The notes below the pieces were generated by a model that did no database searches, was not told where the DNA came from, and saw only the letters and a program-made list of their open reading frames with translations. The position numbers and the translations under genes were made by a program. A stretch of 64,000 bases of DNA from Paenibacillus_AB sp036577625 (GTDB taxonomy: Bacteria; Bacillota; Bacilli; Paenibacillales; NBRC-103111): contig NZ_JARBDC010000072.1 of assembly GCF_036577625.1 (NCBI RefSeq), positions 1 to 64,000 on the forward strand. Reading direction: 5' to 3'. Shown piece after piece: positions 7,968 through 17,104 of this stretch; positions within the stretch are counted from its first letter, which is position 1, and each line of letters begins with the position of its first letter.

Positions 7968-10892
7968 CTAAACCGTCCCCATAGCCTCCGCCCCGCTTGA
8001 AACCTCCGGGACTTCGGCGTCCGGGCGGCGAGTTCCGTGCGACCCGCCGAGCAGCGTGTCGTAAATGTCCCGGACCCGCTCCGCGATGGCGGCCGGGGCG
8101 TAATCCGCGAGCAGTTTCCCATAGGCTCGATCCGCCATTTCGCGGCCGCGGGCGGGATCGAGCAGCTGCTCGGTAATGTGCCAGGCGAGCGATTCGGCAT
8201 GGCCCGGCAGCGCCTTGTAGCCGTCGTGCCCGTGCTCGACCAGCTCGGCGAGCCCGCCCGTATCCGAGACGACGAGCGGCGTTCGCGACGCCATCGCCTC
8301 CAGCGCCACGATGCCGAACGGTTCGTACAGGCTCGGAAACGCACAGACGTCGGCGGTCCGGTACAGCCGCGCTTTTGTCCCGTCGTCGACGAATCCGGGG
8401 AACGAGACGCGATGCCCGATGCCGAGCTCCGCGGCTTGGCGCTCCAGCGTCTCCCGCATCGGACCGGCTCCGACGACGACGAGCCGCGCCTCCGGCACGC
8501 GGGCCAGGACCGACGGCATCGCCGCCAGCAGCACCTGCACGCCTTTCTCGTAGACGAGGCGGCCGACGAACAGCACGACGCGATCGTTCGACCCTCCCCG
8601 CGCCTCCGCGCCGTCGTCCATAAGCGGCTCCTCTTCCGCCGGAATGCGGATCCCGTTCGGCACGACGTCGACTTTCGCCTCCGGCAGCCCGAACAGGCGG
8701 ACGACTTCGTCCTTCATGGGCTTGCTGCAGACGAACACCCGGGCCGCCTCGTACGTCAGCTTCCATTCCAGTCCGTGAATGCGGCTGGACAGCTCGCCGT
8801 CCAGCTTCCCCTGCCGTCTGCCCGACTCCGTGGCGTGAATCGTCGCGACGAGCGGCAGCCCGTAGCTGTGCTTCAGCTCCCGCGCGGCGTGAAACACCAT
8901 CCAGTCGTGCGCGTGCAGCAGATCGACGCGCCCGCCGCGCTCCTTCCAGCCGACGACGAAGTCGACCATCGCCAAATTCATTTCGAACGTCCAGTGGTAA
9001 AACTCGGTATCGCCCGAGCAGAGCACGGGCAGCCGGTGCACGTGGACGCCACCCCGGATTTCGTAATCGGGAGCGCCCTCGACCGCGGTCGTCACGACGT
9101 GCACCGCCGTCTCTCCCCGCGCCGCCAGCGCTTCGGCCAAGTCGGCCACGGCGCGCGACAGGCCGCCCACGTATTTCGGCGGATATTCCCAGGCGAGCAT
9201 GAACACGTTCGGTTTGTCGCGGACGTTCTCCGCGCGCGGATCGGGCCATGGCGCCGCCGCAAGCGCCGGAACGTAATCGGCGAAATCGATGTCGGGAAAG
9301 CAGTTATGCCGGTGCTCCAGACTTTCGAGAACCGGGACGTCGATCCGGCCGGCCTCGATCATGCCGCACAAACGGTCGAACGCACCGAGATGCTCCTTCG
9401 TCCGGCGGACGGCGTAATCGACGACCGTGCGGCTGTCCATGATGAACGCCCAGTCGCTGCTTTGCGCCAGCATAAGCTCCCGCGCCGCCTGGTTCAACGC
9501 CCGCCGCATCGACCGCTCCGGCTCCCGCCCGGCATGCCGCGCGGCAAGCCGGATCATCCGCTCCTCGGCCTGATGCAGGTGGCGGTACAGCCAGTCGTTC
9601 GCGGGCTGCAGCCATACTTCCGACGAATGGCTGCGGCCCCAGCTCGACGCGTTGATACGGCCGGTATCCGCGACCGGGTATTGCCGCAAATATTCGCTCG
9701 GCGTCACCATTTTGACCGTATGCTGATCGTAGTACGCTTTGCGGCACAGCATGTCGACCCAGATCGGCCCTTCGTACCACCAATGCCCGAACAGCTCCGC
9801 GTCGTAAGGCGACACGATCAGCGGCAGCCGGTCGAGCCGGCCGTTCCAGGCGCTCGCCTGCTTGCCCCGGCACTCCAAAAAATGGTCGGCCTGCTCGGCC
9901 GCCGCTTTCCGCGCCCATTCGGGATTGTACGGCTCGCGGTGACGGCCGGCCCCCGTAATCCGGTAATATTTGATTCCCGTATTGATCCGCTCGTGCGTCG
10001 GCAGCACGTACGGCCGTATATACTCCCACTCCTCGGCGTCGTCCCAACCGAGATCCCAGCCGATATCCCGGTAATATTCCCGGTAATCGTAATGGCCCGG
10101 ATAGCCGTCCGTCGCGCTCCACACTTGCTCGGACGATTCCGGATCGCGCGGGAACGCCGTCACGCCGTATGGCGTCATAAGCGGAGCGAGCAGCTTGCGG
10201 TTCGGCGCGGGCGACGCGTATTCGACGGCCGTCGAGTCGCTGACGAAGTAGTCGATCCCCTCCATTTTCAGCAGCCGGTCGATTCCCGGCGCATACGCGC
10301 ACTCCGGCAGCCATATTCCTTTCGGGCTCCGGCCGAAATGCCGCTCGTAATCGCGGATGCCGGTGCGGATTTGCGCCCGGATCGCCTCCTCCGTCTTCAT
10401 CAGCGGCAAATAGCCGTGCGTCGCCGCCGACGTCATAATTTCCAGCGCGCCCGCGTCCTGCAGCTTTCGGAAAGCCGCGACGACGTTTCGCCCGCAGCTC
10501 TCGTACTTCGCTTTCAGCGCGCGGAACCGCTCCGCGTACATGGCCGCGAGCGGGCGCAATCGCTCGTCGCGCTTCAGCCGCGCCGTTTCCTTGTCGGCCA
10601 GCCCGATCAGCCGGTCGAGATGATCGGCGCAGCGGGTCTGCATCAGCGGATCGGAGCACAGCGACAGCAGCGTCGGGGTCATCGACAGCGTCACGCGGAA
10701 ATCGACCCCGTCGCGGACGAGGTTGTCGAACACGTCGAGCAGCGGCAAATACGTCTCCGTCATCGCCTCGTAAAACCACCGCTCCTCCATCACGTCATCC
10801 CGTTCGGCATGACGGACGTAAGGCAAATGGGCGTGCAAAATCAACGCCAAATACCCTTTCCATTCAGGCTTCGTTTTCCACCTTCGGCGCAT
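7968..10892 (-). CDS. GH57 alpha-glucan branching enzyme-like / GT4 glycosyltransferase fusion
   Basis: The 974-aa two-domain protein joins a GH57/DUF1957-type branching enzyme (residues about 10-560) to a family GT4 glycosyltransferase (about 580-945). The GH57 half starts LALILHAHLPYVRH and carries the probable nucleophile Glu197 in GIWLPECAYAPG and acid/base Asp364 in SPYDAELFGHWWYEGP. The GT4 half starts NVFMLAWEYPPKYVGGL, as in glycogen-synthase-like GT4 enzymes, and has the E-x7-E donor-site motif in YEPFGIVALEAMA. One polypeptide would therefore both elongate and branch an alpha-glucan. The ATG at 10892 follows a GGGGGG site. It sits 55 bp after the DUF4912 gene and before the nucleotidyltransferase gene, most likely one operon. 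Domain order and motifs are seen; polymer identity is inferred. Confidence 0.92.
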   Translation of the reverse strand: MRRRWKTKPEWKGYLALILHAHLPYVRHAERDDVMEERWFYEAMTETYLPLLDVFDNLVRDGVDFRVTLSMTPTLLSLCSDPLMQTRCADHLDRLIGLADKETARLKRDERLRPLAAMYAERFRALKAKYESCGRNVVAAFRKLQDAGALEIMTSAATHGYLPLMKTEEAIRAQIRTGIRDYERHFGRSPKGIWLPECAYAPGIDRLLKMEGIDYFVSDSTAVEYASPAPNRKLLAPLMTPYGVTAFPRDPESSEQVWSATDGYPGHYDYREYYRDIGWDLGWDDAEEWEYIRPYVLPTHERINTGIKYYRITGAGRHREPYNPEWARKAAAEQADHFLECRGKQASAWNGRLDRLPLIVSPYDAELFGHWWYEGPIWVDMLCRKAYYDQHTVKMVTPSEYLRQYPVADTGRINASSWGRSHSSEVWLQPANDWLYRHLHQAEERMIRLAARHAGREPERSMRRALNQAARELMLAQSSDWAFIMDSRTVVDYAVRRTKEHLGAFDRLCGMIEAGRIDVPVLESLEHRHNCFPDIDFADYVPALAAAPWPDPRAENVRDKPNVFMLAWEYPPKYVGGLSRAVADLAEALAARGETAVHVVTTAVEGAPDYEIRGGVHVHRLPVLCSGDTEFYHWTFEMNLAMVDFVVGWKERGGRVDLLHAHDWMVFHAARELKHSYGLPLVATIHATESGRRQGKLDGELSSRIHGLEWKLTYEAARVFVCSKPMKDEVVRLFGLPEAKVDVVPNGIRIPAEEEPLMDDGAEARGGSNDRVVLFVGRLVYEKGVQVLLAAMPSVLARVPEARLVVVGAGPMRETLERQAAELGIGHRVSFPGFVDDGTKARLYRTADVCAFPSLYEPFGIVALEAMASRTPLVVSDTGGLAELVEHGHDGYKALPGHAESLAWHITEQLLDPARGREMADRAYGKLLADYAPAAIAERVRDIYDTLLGGSHGTRRPDAEVPEVSSGAEAMGTV

Positions 10893-10947
10893 GGAACCCC
10901 CCGGTACGTTTTCTCTTATGGCGGCATCCGGTGCGGACGCCCAAAGC

Positions 10948-11445
10948 TTACAATCGGTAAGACGCGAAATGTTCCAAGCCGTCCGGAGGAATGTAACGCG
11001 TCGGACGGGGAACGGAAGCTTCGGCGGCGACGCTGGCGAGCGGAGCCCCGTAGCTTGCGGGACGGTCTCTCGGTGTCTGCACGACGTTGGCGCGAACGAA
11101 AGGGACGAACTGCCTTTCCCACGTATACCCCCCGAGATCGGCGGTGTAGGCCCGGTCGGCTTCCAGCCCGGTGATGTACCAATTGTCGGCTTCGGGCGTG
11201 AGCGGATAGTCGATCGTCCGGTTCGCGTTATGACCGTTAAAGAGGAGATGCGTCACGTCGTAAAGACGGAGCGCTTTCGGCAATTGCCCGTAGTCGCATT
11301 CGAAATGCTGCGAGGCGAGCCATTTTTTGCGGTCGGAAATTTCCCAGTACGCATAAAGCGTGTGCGCGTCCCGCGCGAGCAGGCGCAGCATATCTTTGCG
11401 GTACGCGCCGGGCGGTTCGTAGCTTTCCGGCACAAGCTGCTGCAA
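10948..11445 (-). CDS. DUF4912 domain protein
   Basis: A 165-aa protein begins at a TTG with AAGGGGGA six bases upstream. The segment MLRLLARDAHTLYAYWEISD is the hallmark of DUF4912, followed by the beta-strand-rich region LRLYDVTHLLFNGHNANRT and WYITGLEADRAYTADLGGY, which reads like a small carbohydrate-binding or immunoglobulin-like fold. DUF4912 proteins are repeatedly found beside GH57 branching enzymes; their role is not established. Being the first gene of this cluster, it probably acts on or binds the same glucan or its synthase. No signal peptide is seen. The 253-bp region up to the divergent AraC gene should hold the promoter of this cluster. Confidence 0.85.
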   Translation of the reverse strand: MQQLVPESYEPPGAYRKDMLRLLARDAHTLYAYWEISDRKKWLASQHFECDYGQLPKALRLYDVTHLLFNGHNANRTIDYPLTPEADNWYITGLEADRAYTADLGGYTWERQFVPFVRANVVQTPRDRPASYGAPLASVAAEASVPRPTRYIPPDGLEHFASYRL

Positions 11446-11698
11446 ACGGATCCCCCTTTCGCGATTGTGATACTTTTAACCATACGAGAGGTCTACCCGA
11501 TTTATGACTAACCCACAAATTCAATTTGGGGAGTCAGAGATCGGGAAGGATTCGAAGCCCCCCGTCCCGGAAGCGCCTCTTAACGATCTCTTTACACCGG
11601 TTCGCCGTTTTTTCGGTTCTCCGTCCGCGCCATTTGCGGTACAATATATACGTTCGCACAGATAAAGCGCTTTCTTGCAGGCAAAGGGGTCCCCGCCA

Positions 11699-13966
11699 TT
11701 GGCACGCATACCGTTCAACTTCCAATCGCTGTTCGTGAAAAGCATGATCAGCTTCGTGGCGATTATCGTTCTTCTCGCCTCGTTCAACATTTTGTCGTTC
11801 GCCTTCTTCAAAACGACAATCGAGCGGGAAATCATCCATAACAACCGGCTGTCGCTCGTCAACGCGGCGGATCGGTACGAGAAGCATTTGGCCATCGTCA
11901 AAACGCTGCTGTTCAAGCTGTACCAGGACGAAAACGTCGTCTCCTTCGGCAGGCAGCTCGCCGCCAAAGACGGCTCCGGCGTCAACTATTTGAAGCCGGC
12001 CGAAATCCGGGACCAGCTCCGGCGCGACGTCAACAACCCGTTTCTGTACCTGGACAACATCCTCGTCTTTTACAACTCGGCTTCGTACGCGGTCGACAAA
12101 AACGGCACCGGGGACGCCGACCGGTTGTTTTCGCTGTTTTACGCCGGAGAGCCTTACGACATCCGCTATTGGCAGCGGCAGTTCGCCCTGCCGTATACGT
12201 CCGAGCTGCACCCGAGCCGCCCGTTCGCCATCGTCTCTTCGGATACGCAGAGCAAGCGGCTGCTGCCGATGACGGTCAAGCTGCCCGGCTACAACCATCT
12301 CGTCATCGGGTTGCTGGACGCGGAGCGGCTGTACGAATCGTTTTACAGCAAAGACGGTTCGGACTTCGCCATCGTCCATCCGAACGGGCGGGCGCTGTTC
12401 GACTCCGCCGACCCGCAGTCATCCGGCAAACGAATCGTACCGGACGGCGCTCCGGAGTTCGTCGCGAGCGATAACGTGTACACGTTTTACGAAAAAAGCG
12501 CGGAAACCGGCCTGACTTATACGACATCGGTTCCGTACGCCAGCATCGCCGCGCAAATCGACAGGCTGAGATGGACGCTCGCCGCCTTGTCCGTCTTGTC
12601 GATCGCCATCGCCGCGGCCGCTTCGGTCGTGTTCAGCCGCAAAATCGACGCCCCGGTCAAACGGATCATCGATTCGCTGAGACAGCGCAGCCCGGAAGTC
12701 GTTCGCAGCGGCATTTACGAATTCAAGCTCATTAACGAAATTTCCCGGGAGCTCATCCGGGAACGCAACGACATCCACGACGATTTGCAAACCAAGACGT
12801 CGCTGCTGACCGATTTCGGCTATTTGAGCAAATTGAAAAAAATCGCGACGGGCTCCGGCGAATGGAAGGAGCCGATCGACCGGCCGGAGCCGTTCCGCGT
12901 CGTGCTGTTTCAGTTCCGGTTCCGGAACGCGATGCTGCAGGCCGCCGGCGTGAGTGCGGACGGACTGGTCTATGCCGCGCGCGAATGCGTCGACCTGACG
13001 ATGTCGGGGACGTTCGAGCATTCCCGCACGCTGCTGACGGACGGCAGCCAGCTCGTGTCGGTCGTTTACGGCGAGGCGGCGGACGGCGAGCTGGGGCGGG
13101 CGCTCGGCAAGCTGAAAACGATTTTCGACCGGGACCGCGACCATTATCTCGTGACGGCGTCGGTCAGCTCGTCGTTTCCCGCCGGCTCCGATTTCAACAA
13201 GGCGTACATGCAGGCGATGGATCGGCTGAAGCAGGAGAAGCTGCTCGGCGACATGCAGCTGCTTTGGGAGGACGTCCCGCCGCAAAGCCATTTCGTGTTT
13301 ACGGCCGAGCAGGAGCAGGAGTTTTACGTCAACATGCGGGAAGGGAACGGGGCGGCGTGCGGCCAGCTGCTGTTCCGGATGCTCGAGCAGATGCGCAAAA
13401 AAGAAGCGTTCCGCTCCCAGTTCCGCATCTTCGCCTTGAGCGCCGCCGCCAAAATCGTCAAAATCGCGGAAATGGCGAAGGTCGACCCGAGCCGGACGGA
13501 ACGGCTGAACGCCATGCTGGGCGAGCTGGAGGAATGTTGGACGTTCGACGATTACGTTCGGTTTTTCGACCGGTTCGTCCCGCCGGCCGCCGAAGCCGTC
13601 AGAAGGAAGCGCGAGGAGAAAGACCCGGTCGTCGAATTTTTCGCGCACTATTTGGAGTCGCATTACGCCGAGGATTTGTCGCTCGATACCGTCGCCGACC
13701 GGATGAACATGTCGAGCAACTATTTGTCCGCCTATATCAAGGAGAAGACGGGCACGAACTTCAGCGATCATCTGAACGGCATACGCATTCGCGAGGCGAA
13801 GGACATGCTCGTCCGCACGTCGCTCAGCATTCAGGAAATCGGCGAAAAAATCGGCTACCGCAACGTCACGTCGTTTATCCGCATGTTCAAAAAAATAACC
13901 GGCCTCACTCCCGGCGACTACCGCAAACGGTCGGCGCTCGGCAGCGAAGCCGGACTCCAGGCGTGA
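11699..13966 (+). CDS. Membrane-anchored AraC-family transcriptional regulator (sensor type)
   Basis: The 755-aa protein has one membrane segment near residues 12-34, an extracytoplasmic sensor region (about 40-290, dCache-like in layout), a second membrane segment near 293-312 and a cytoplasmic linker. A C-terminal AraC double helix-turn-helix (about 650-750) contains LDTVADRMNMSSNYLSAYIK and IGEKIGYRNVTSFIRMFKK. Proteins of this layout in Paenibacillaceae sense extracellular oligosaccharides and activate nearby binding-protein transporter genes. The TTG at 11699 with AAAGGGG nine bases upstream is preferred over a TTG at 11675. It is convergent with the operon at 14.0-19.1 kb, whose binding proteins are its most obvious targets (inference). 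Confidence 0.88.
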   Translation: MARIPFNFQSLFVKSMISFVAIIVLLASFNILSFAFFKTTIEREIIHNNRLSLVNAADRYEKHLAIVKTLLFKLYQDENVVSFGRQLAAKDGSGVNYLKPAEIRDQLRRDVNNPFLYLDNILVFYNSASYAVDKNGTGDADRLFSLFYAGEPYDIRYWQRQFALPYTSELHPSRPFAIVSSDTQSKRLLPMTVKLPGYNHLVIGLLDAERLYESFYSKDGSDFAIVHPNGRALFDSADPQSSGKRIVPDGAPEFVASDNVYTFYEKSAETGLTYTTSVPYASIAAQIDRLRWTLAALSVLSIAIAAAASVVFSRKIDAPVKRIIDSLRQRSPEVVRSGIYEFKLINEISRELIRERNDIHDDLQTKTSLLTDFGYLSKLKKIATGSGEWKEPIDRPEPFRVVLFQFRFRNAMLQAAGVSADGLVYAARECVDLTMSGTFEHSRTLLTDGSQLVSVVYGEAADGELGRALGKLKTIFDRDRDHYLVTASVSSSFPAGSDFNKAYMQAMDRLKQEKLLGDMQLLWEDVPPQSHFVFTAEQEQEFYVNMREGNGAACGQLLFRMLEQMRKKEAFRSQFRIFALSAAAKIVKIAEMAKVDPSRTERLNAMLGELEECWTFDDYVRFFDRFVPPAAEAVRRKREEKDPVVEFFAHYLESHYAEDLSLDTVADRMNMSSNYLSAYIKEKTGTNFSDHLNGIRIREAKDMLVRTSLSIQEIGEKIGYRNVTSFIRMFKKITGLTPGDYRKRSALGSEAGLQA

Positions 13967-14022
13967 TGCCGGCGCGGAACGTCCGCTATATTCAGGCAGC
14001 CCTTCCTAATCGGCAAACGAAA

Positions 14023-14046
14023 AGCTTATTTGCTTCGCAAATAAGC
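14023..14046 (-). terminator. Hairpin at the 3' end of the 14026-15639 gene
   Basis: GCTTATTTGC and GCAAATAAGC form a perfect stem with a 3-nt loop, followed on the minus strand by TTTTCGTTT. It overlaps the last codons and stop of the binding-protein gene and lies in the 59-bp gap to the convergent AraC gene. Confidence 0.55.
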
Positions 14047-15639
14047 CTGAAACGCTTCGTTGTATTGGTTCATGTAGCTTTGCAGCCCGATCATGTTCAA
14101 ATGCCCGATATATTTGTCCCAGTCCGCAAACGGCACTTCGCCGGTAATGAACTTCGCCTGCATGTCCTGGACGTACTTCGTCACTTCCGTGCCGAGACCG
14201 CCCGGACTGAAATTGAACGCCGGCCATATTTCTTTCACCGCGTACGGCTTCACCTTCTCCGCGGCGTCGAGCGATTCCGGCAAGCTTTCCGAGCCTTTGA
14301 ACAGCGGAGACCGCACGTAGCCGGGATAGCTGCCGCCGAGCCAGGTGACGTAAGGGGTCAGCGCCTGCTCCATCGTCAGCCCGTCCGGGCTCGACGTAAT
14401 CGGCTTCAAGTAGCGCAGCTCCCCGTCTTCGGTTTCCTCGTACGTAACGGACGGAACGCCCATGAAAAACAGCTTGCTTCCTTCGTCCCCGAACAAATGG
14501 TCGATCCATCGGAGCGTCGCTTCCGGGTATTTGTTTTTGCTCGTGATCGCAAACGCGCCGGGATGGACGAGCGGCGCCTTCACGTGGGAGTACAGCCGGT
14601 CGCCGTGCGGGCCTTGCAGCGCGGGGGCGCCGACATAGCCGGTCTGCTTCATCAGCGTAAACGGGTTCGGCATCACCGTCGCGCCGTATACGCCTTGCGT
14701 CCCTTTCGCGTAAAACTCGCTGCTGCCGATCGTGAAGACGTCTTTCTCGATCAATCCTTCGGCATACAGCTTATGGATATATTCGAGCAATTCCTTGTAG
14801 GCCGGATCGGCGGGAATGAACCGGAGCCGTCCCGCTTGTTCGTCCCAATCGACGTTCGTATTGGCCAAGCCGCGGTTGCCGAGCCCCCACGCCCCCTTCA
14901 GCTGGTGAATGAGCACGTTAATGCCGATGCTGCCGTACGGAATTTCGTCGGCGACGCCGTTGCCGTTCGGGTCGCGCTCCTTGACCGCCTTCAAGTACGC
15001 GTACAGCTCGTCCGTCGTCTGCGGCTCGGGCATGCCGAGCGCGTCCAGCCATTTTTTGTTGATCCACAGCGGCGTCCCGATCAGCATCGACAAAAAATCC
15101 GGATCGTAATAGGACGGGATCGAATAAATGCGGCCGTCCGGCATCGTGAGCGAGTTGCGCAAGTCCGGATGGCGGTCCAGCAGCCGTTTGATGTTCGGCG
15201 CATGCGCGTCGATCATCCCGTCGAGCGCGATCAGCACGCCGTCCTTGCCGTATTTCATCAGCTCGGCCGGGGTGAGACGGGCGGCGTAAAAGGCGTCCGG
15301 GTAGTCGCCCGTCGCCAGCGCCAGCTTTCTCGCTTCTCCCATGCTTTCGAACGGTACGAGCCGAAACCGGACGTTCATATTCGTCATCTCGGCGTACCGT
15401 TTCCAGACGAGCACCTCGTTCCAATCGGAGGCGTTCGTCGCCGATTTCCCGGCCAGAAACGTCAGCTCGACGGGCCTGCTCATAATCGGCATCCCTTGCG
15501 GCAGCAGGGAAGGCGGCTCCCCGGCCGGAACCGCGCCGTCCGTACGCTTCCCGCCGAACCAAACGAGGGCGCCCGCCAGCACAAGCAGCAGGACCGCCCC
15601 CGCGGCCAGCCGGCCCCGGTATTTGTTCGTTGCGGCCAT
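14026..15639 (-). CDS. Extracellular sugar-binding protein of an ABC importer (LplA/YtcQ-like), membrane-anchored
   Basis: The 537-aa protein has an N-terminal hydrophobic segment (RLAAGAVLLLVLAGALVWF, residues 9-27) but no lipobox cysteine. It would therefore be held by an uncleaved anchor instead of lipid, unlike the other binding proteins here. The rest matches family 1 binding proteins: VELTFLAG near the start, TGDYPDAFYAA, YSIPSYYDPDFLSMLIGTPL and LKAVKERDPNGNGVADEIPYG, the last typical of the LplA group. The ATG at 15639 follows AAGGAGGCGGG. It lies 83 bp downstream of a second binding-protein gene of the same operon, and no permease gene is adjacent. The ligand is probably an oligosaccharide (inference). 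Confidence 0.85.
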   Translation of the reverse strand: MAATNKYRGRLAAGAVLLLVLAGALVWFGGKRTDGAVPAGEPPSLLPQGMPIMSRPVELTFLAGKSATNASDWNEVLVWKRYAEMTNMNVRFRLVPFESMGEARKLALATGDYPDAFYAARLTPAELMKYGKDGVLIALDGMIDAHAPNIKRLLDRHPDLRNSLTMPDGRIYSIPSYYDPDFLSMLIGTPLWINKKWLDALGMPEPQTTDELYAYLKAVKERDPNGNGVADEIPYGSIGINVLIHQLKGAWGLGNRGLANTNVDWDEQAGRLRFIPADPAYKELLEYIHKLYAEGLIEKDVFTIGSSEFYAKGTQGVYGATVMPNPFTLMKQTGYVGAPALQGPHGDRLYSHVKAPLVHPGAFAITSKNKYPEATLRWIDHLFGDEGSKLFFMGVPSVTYEETEDGELRYLKPITSSPDGLTMEQALTPYVTWLGGSYPGYVRSPLFKGSESLPESLDAAEKVKPYAVKEIWPAFNFSPGGLGTEVTKYVQDMQAKFITGEVPFADWDKYIGHLNMIGLQSYMNQYNEAFQAYLRSK

Positions 15640-15722
15640 CCGTCGGCCCCGCCTCCTTCCCGTATGCGTTCCCGCAAATGCGTTCTCAAACAGCATTATA
15701 CCAAAATTGCGCCGCCGGAACG

Positions 15723-17078
15723 TTATTTCGGCTGCTCGGCGATATATTTGTCCATCAGCTCGTCGTAGCTGCGCAGCGCGGTGTTGACGTCGACGTTGTT
15801 TTTGACGACCTGGGTCATCACCTTCGTAATTTCGTTGAACGCCTTGTTGGCGTGAATCGTCGTCGGGAACGGCTTCGTCGGCGCCGATTTGAAGACGGCC
15901 TGCACGTTTTTCCCTTTCAAATAGTCGAGATGTTGGCCGAACGCGTCCTGATACTTTTTGTCCTTCAGCACCGACACGCGCCCGTTTTGGGCCATGTCCG
16001 ACTGGACCTCGCCGGAGACGACCGTTTCGATCACCTGAAGCGCCGCTTCCTTATGCTTGCTCGTGCTCGGGACGATCATGACGTGCAGGTCGATCTGGGT
16101 GCCGACGCCCGGCTTGCCCGGCCATGTCGGATACGAGGCGAGGTCCCAATTCGTAAACTGGCCTTTCACTTCCGCAAGGTTCGGCAGCCAGTTCAGGCCG
16201 GCGAGCATGGCCAGCTTCCGGTCTTTGACGAATGCGTTGACCCCCGAGCTGAACGTCTGGATCGTCGAGTTGCCGGGAATCGCGTAGACGTCTTTGGCCA
16301 TCTGGACGACCTGCTTCCATTCGTCGGTATTGCCGACCGACTTGAACGTCTTCGGATCGATCAGCGGCAGCCCGAGCTGGGAGCCCGCCCGGTATATCGA
16401 ATCCGGCTCGAAGCCGCGATACTGCACCGTATCCTCCTTGCGCGTCACTTTTTTGGCAAGCTCCGTCACTTCCTGCCACGTCATGCCGTCCTTCGGGTAT
16501 TCCGCCCCGAACTTGTCGAAAATGTCTTTGTTGTAGTAGAGCGCGTTGAAATGCATCGTATACGGAACGCCCATCAAAAAGCTGTTTTCGCTCGTAATTT
16601 TGATCGCGTCGAGCGTCGTCGGATTGAATGCGGCCAGGTCGATGTTCGCCGTTTTGATCGCGTCGGTCAAATCTTGGTCGATTTTCAGCCTTTTCAAGTC
16701 CGGCAGCAGCAGCGACGTATGGAAAATAATGTCCGGCAGCGAGCCGGCGGCCAGCAAGTTTTCGAACGAATTCGTCTTATCGTCGAGGACGATCCGGTTG
16801 ATCGTAATATGCGGATATTTTTTGCTTACCGGCTGCACGATGTAACGCTGAATTTCGTCTTCGGTCAAATAGCCGGTCGCCCTGATCCCGATCGTGACGG
16901 TAACGGGGTCTTGCTTTTTGTTCGCTTGCTGGGCCGGGGCTTTGTCCGCGCCGCCGGACGCCGCTTGGTCTCCCGTCCCCGATCCGCCGCACGCCGTCAC
17001 AAGAACCGCCGCCGCCGCGCTCGCGGCGATAGCGCCGATCCATTTGGTCGCTTTTTTCGCTTTGTTCGCTTGATGCAT
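15723..17078 (-). CDS. Lipoprotein sugar-binding protein (extracellular solute-binding protein family 1)
   Basis: The 451-aa precursor has a signal peptide ending in lipobox LVTAC (Cys near residue 30), a Gly/Ala/Gln-rich linker and a binding-protein fold. Diagnostic segments are YIVQPVSKKYPHITI, AAGSLPDIIFH, YYNKDIFDKFGAEYPKDGMTW and VIVPSTSKHKEAALQVIE. The ATG at 17078 has GGGAGGA ten bases upstream; an open frame extends far upstream without meaning. It is a clear paralogue of the binding protein at 22100-23410, sharing the NKDIFDKFG-x-x-YPKDG block. The gene starts 26 bp after the beta-helix gene and is followed by another binding-protein gene. No permease is present in this operon. Confidence 0.9.
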   Translation of the reverse strand: MHQANKAKKATKWIGAIAASAAAAVLVTACGGSGTGDQAASGGADKAPAQQANKKQDPVTVTIGIRATGYLTEDEIQRYIVQPVSKKYPHITINRIVLDDKTNSFENLLAAGSLPDIIFHTSLLLPDLKRLKIDQDLTDAIKTANIDLAAFNPTTLDAIKITSENSFLMGVPYTMHFNALYYNKDIFDKFGAEYPKDGMTWQEVTELAKKVTRKEDTVQYRGFEPDSIYRAGSQLGLPLIDPKTFKSVGNTDEWKQVVQMAKDVYAIPGNSTIQTFSSGVNAFVKDRKLAMLAGLNWLPNLAEVKGQFTNWDLASYPTWPGKPGVGTQIDLHVMIVPSTSKHKEAALQVIETVVSGEVQSDMAQNGRVSVLKDKKYQDAFGQHLDYLKGKNVQAVFKSAPTKPFPTTIHANKAFNEITKVMTQVVKNNVDVNTALRSYDELMDKYIAEQPK

Positions 17079-17104
17079 CTCGTTCGAATCCTCCCGTTTG
17101 TTCG

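Noticed and set aside
8037..11174. 1045-codon plus-strand frame opposite the GH57-GT4 gene
   Set aside because: Arg-rich antisense translation of high-GC coding DNA; the minus-strand gene has complete catalytic motifs.
12862..15768. 968-codon plus-strand frame across the AraC 3' end and the binding-protein gene
   Set aside because: Shadow frame of two supported genes, no family match.
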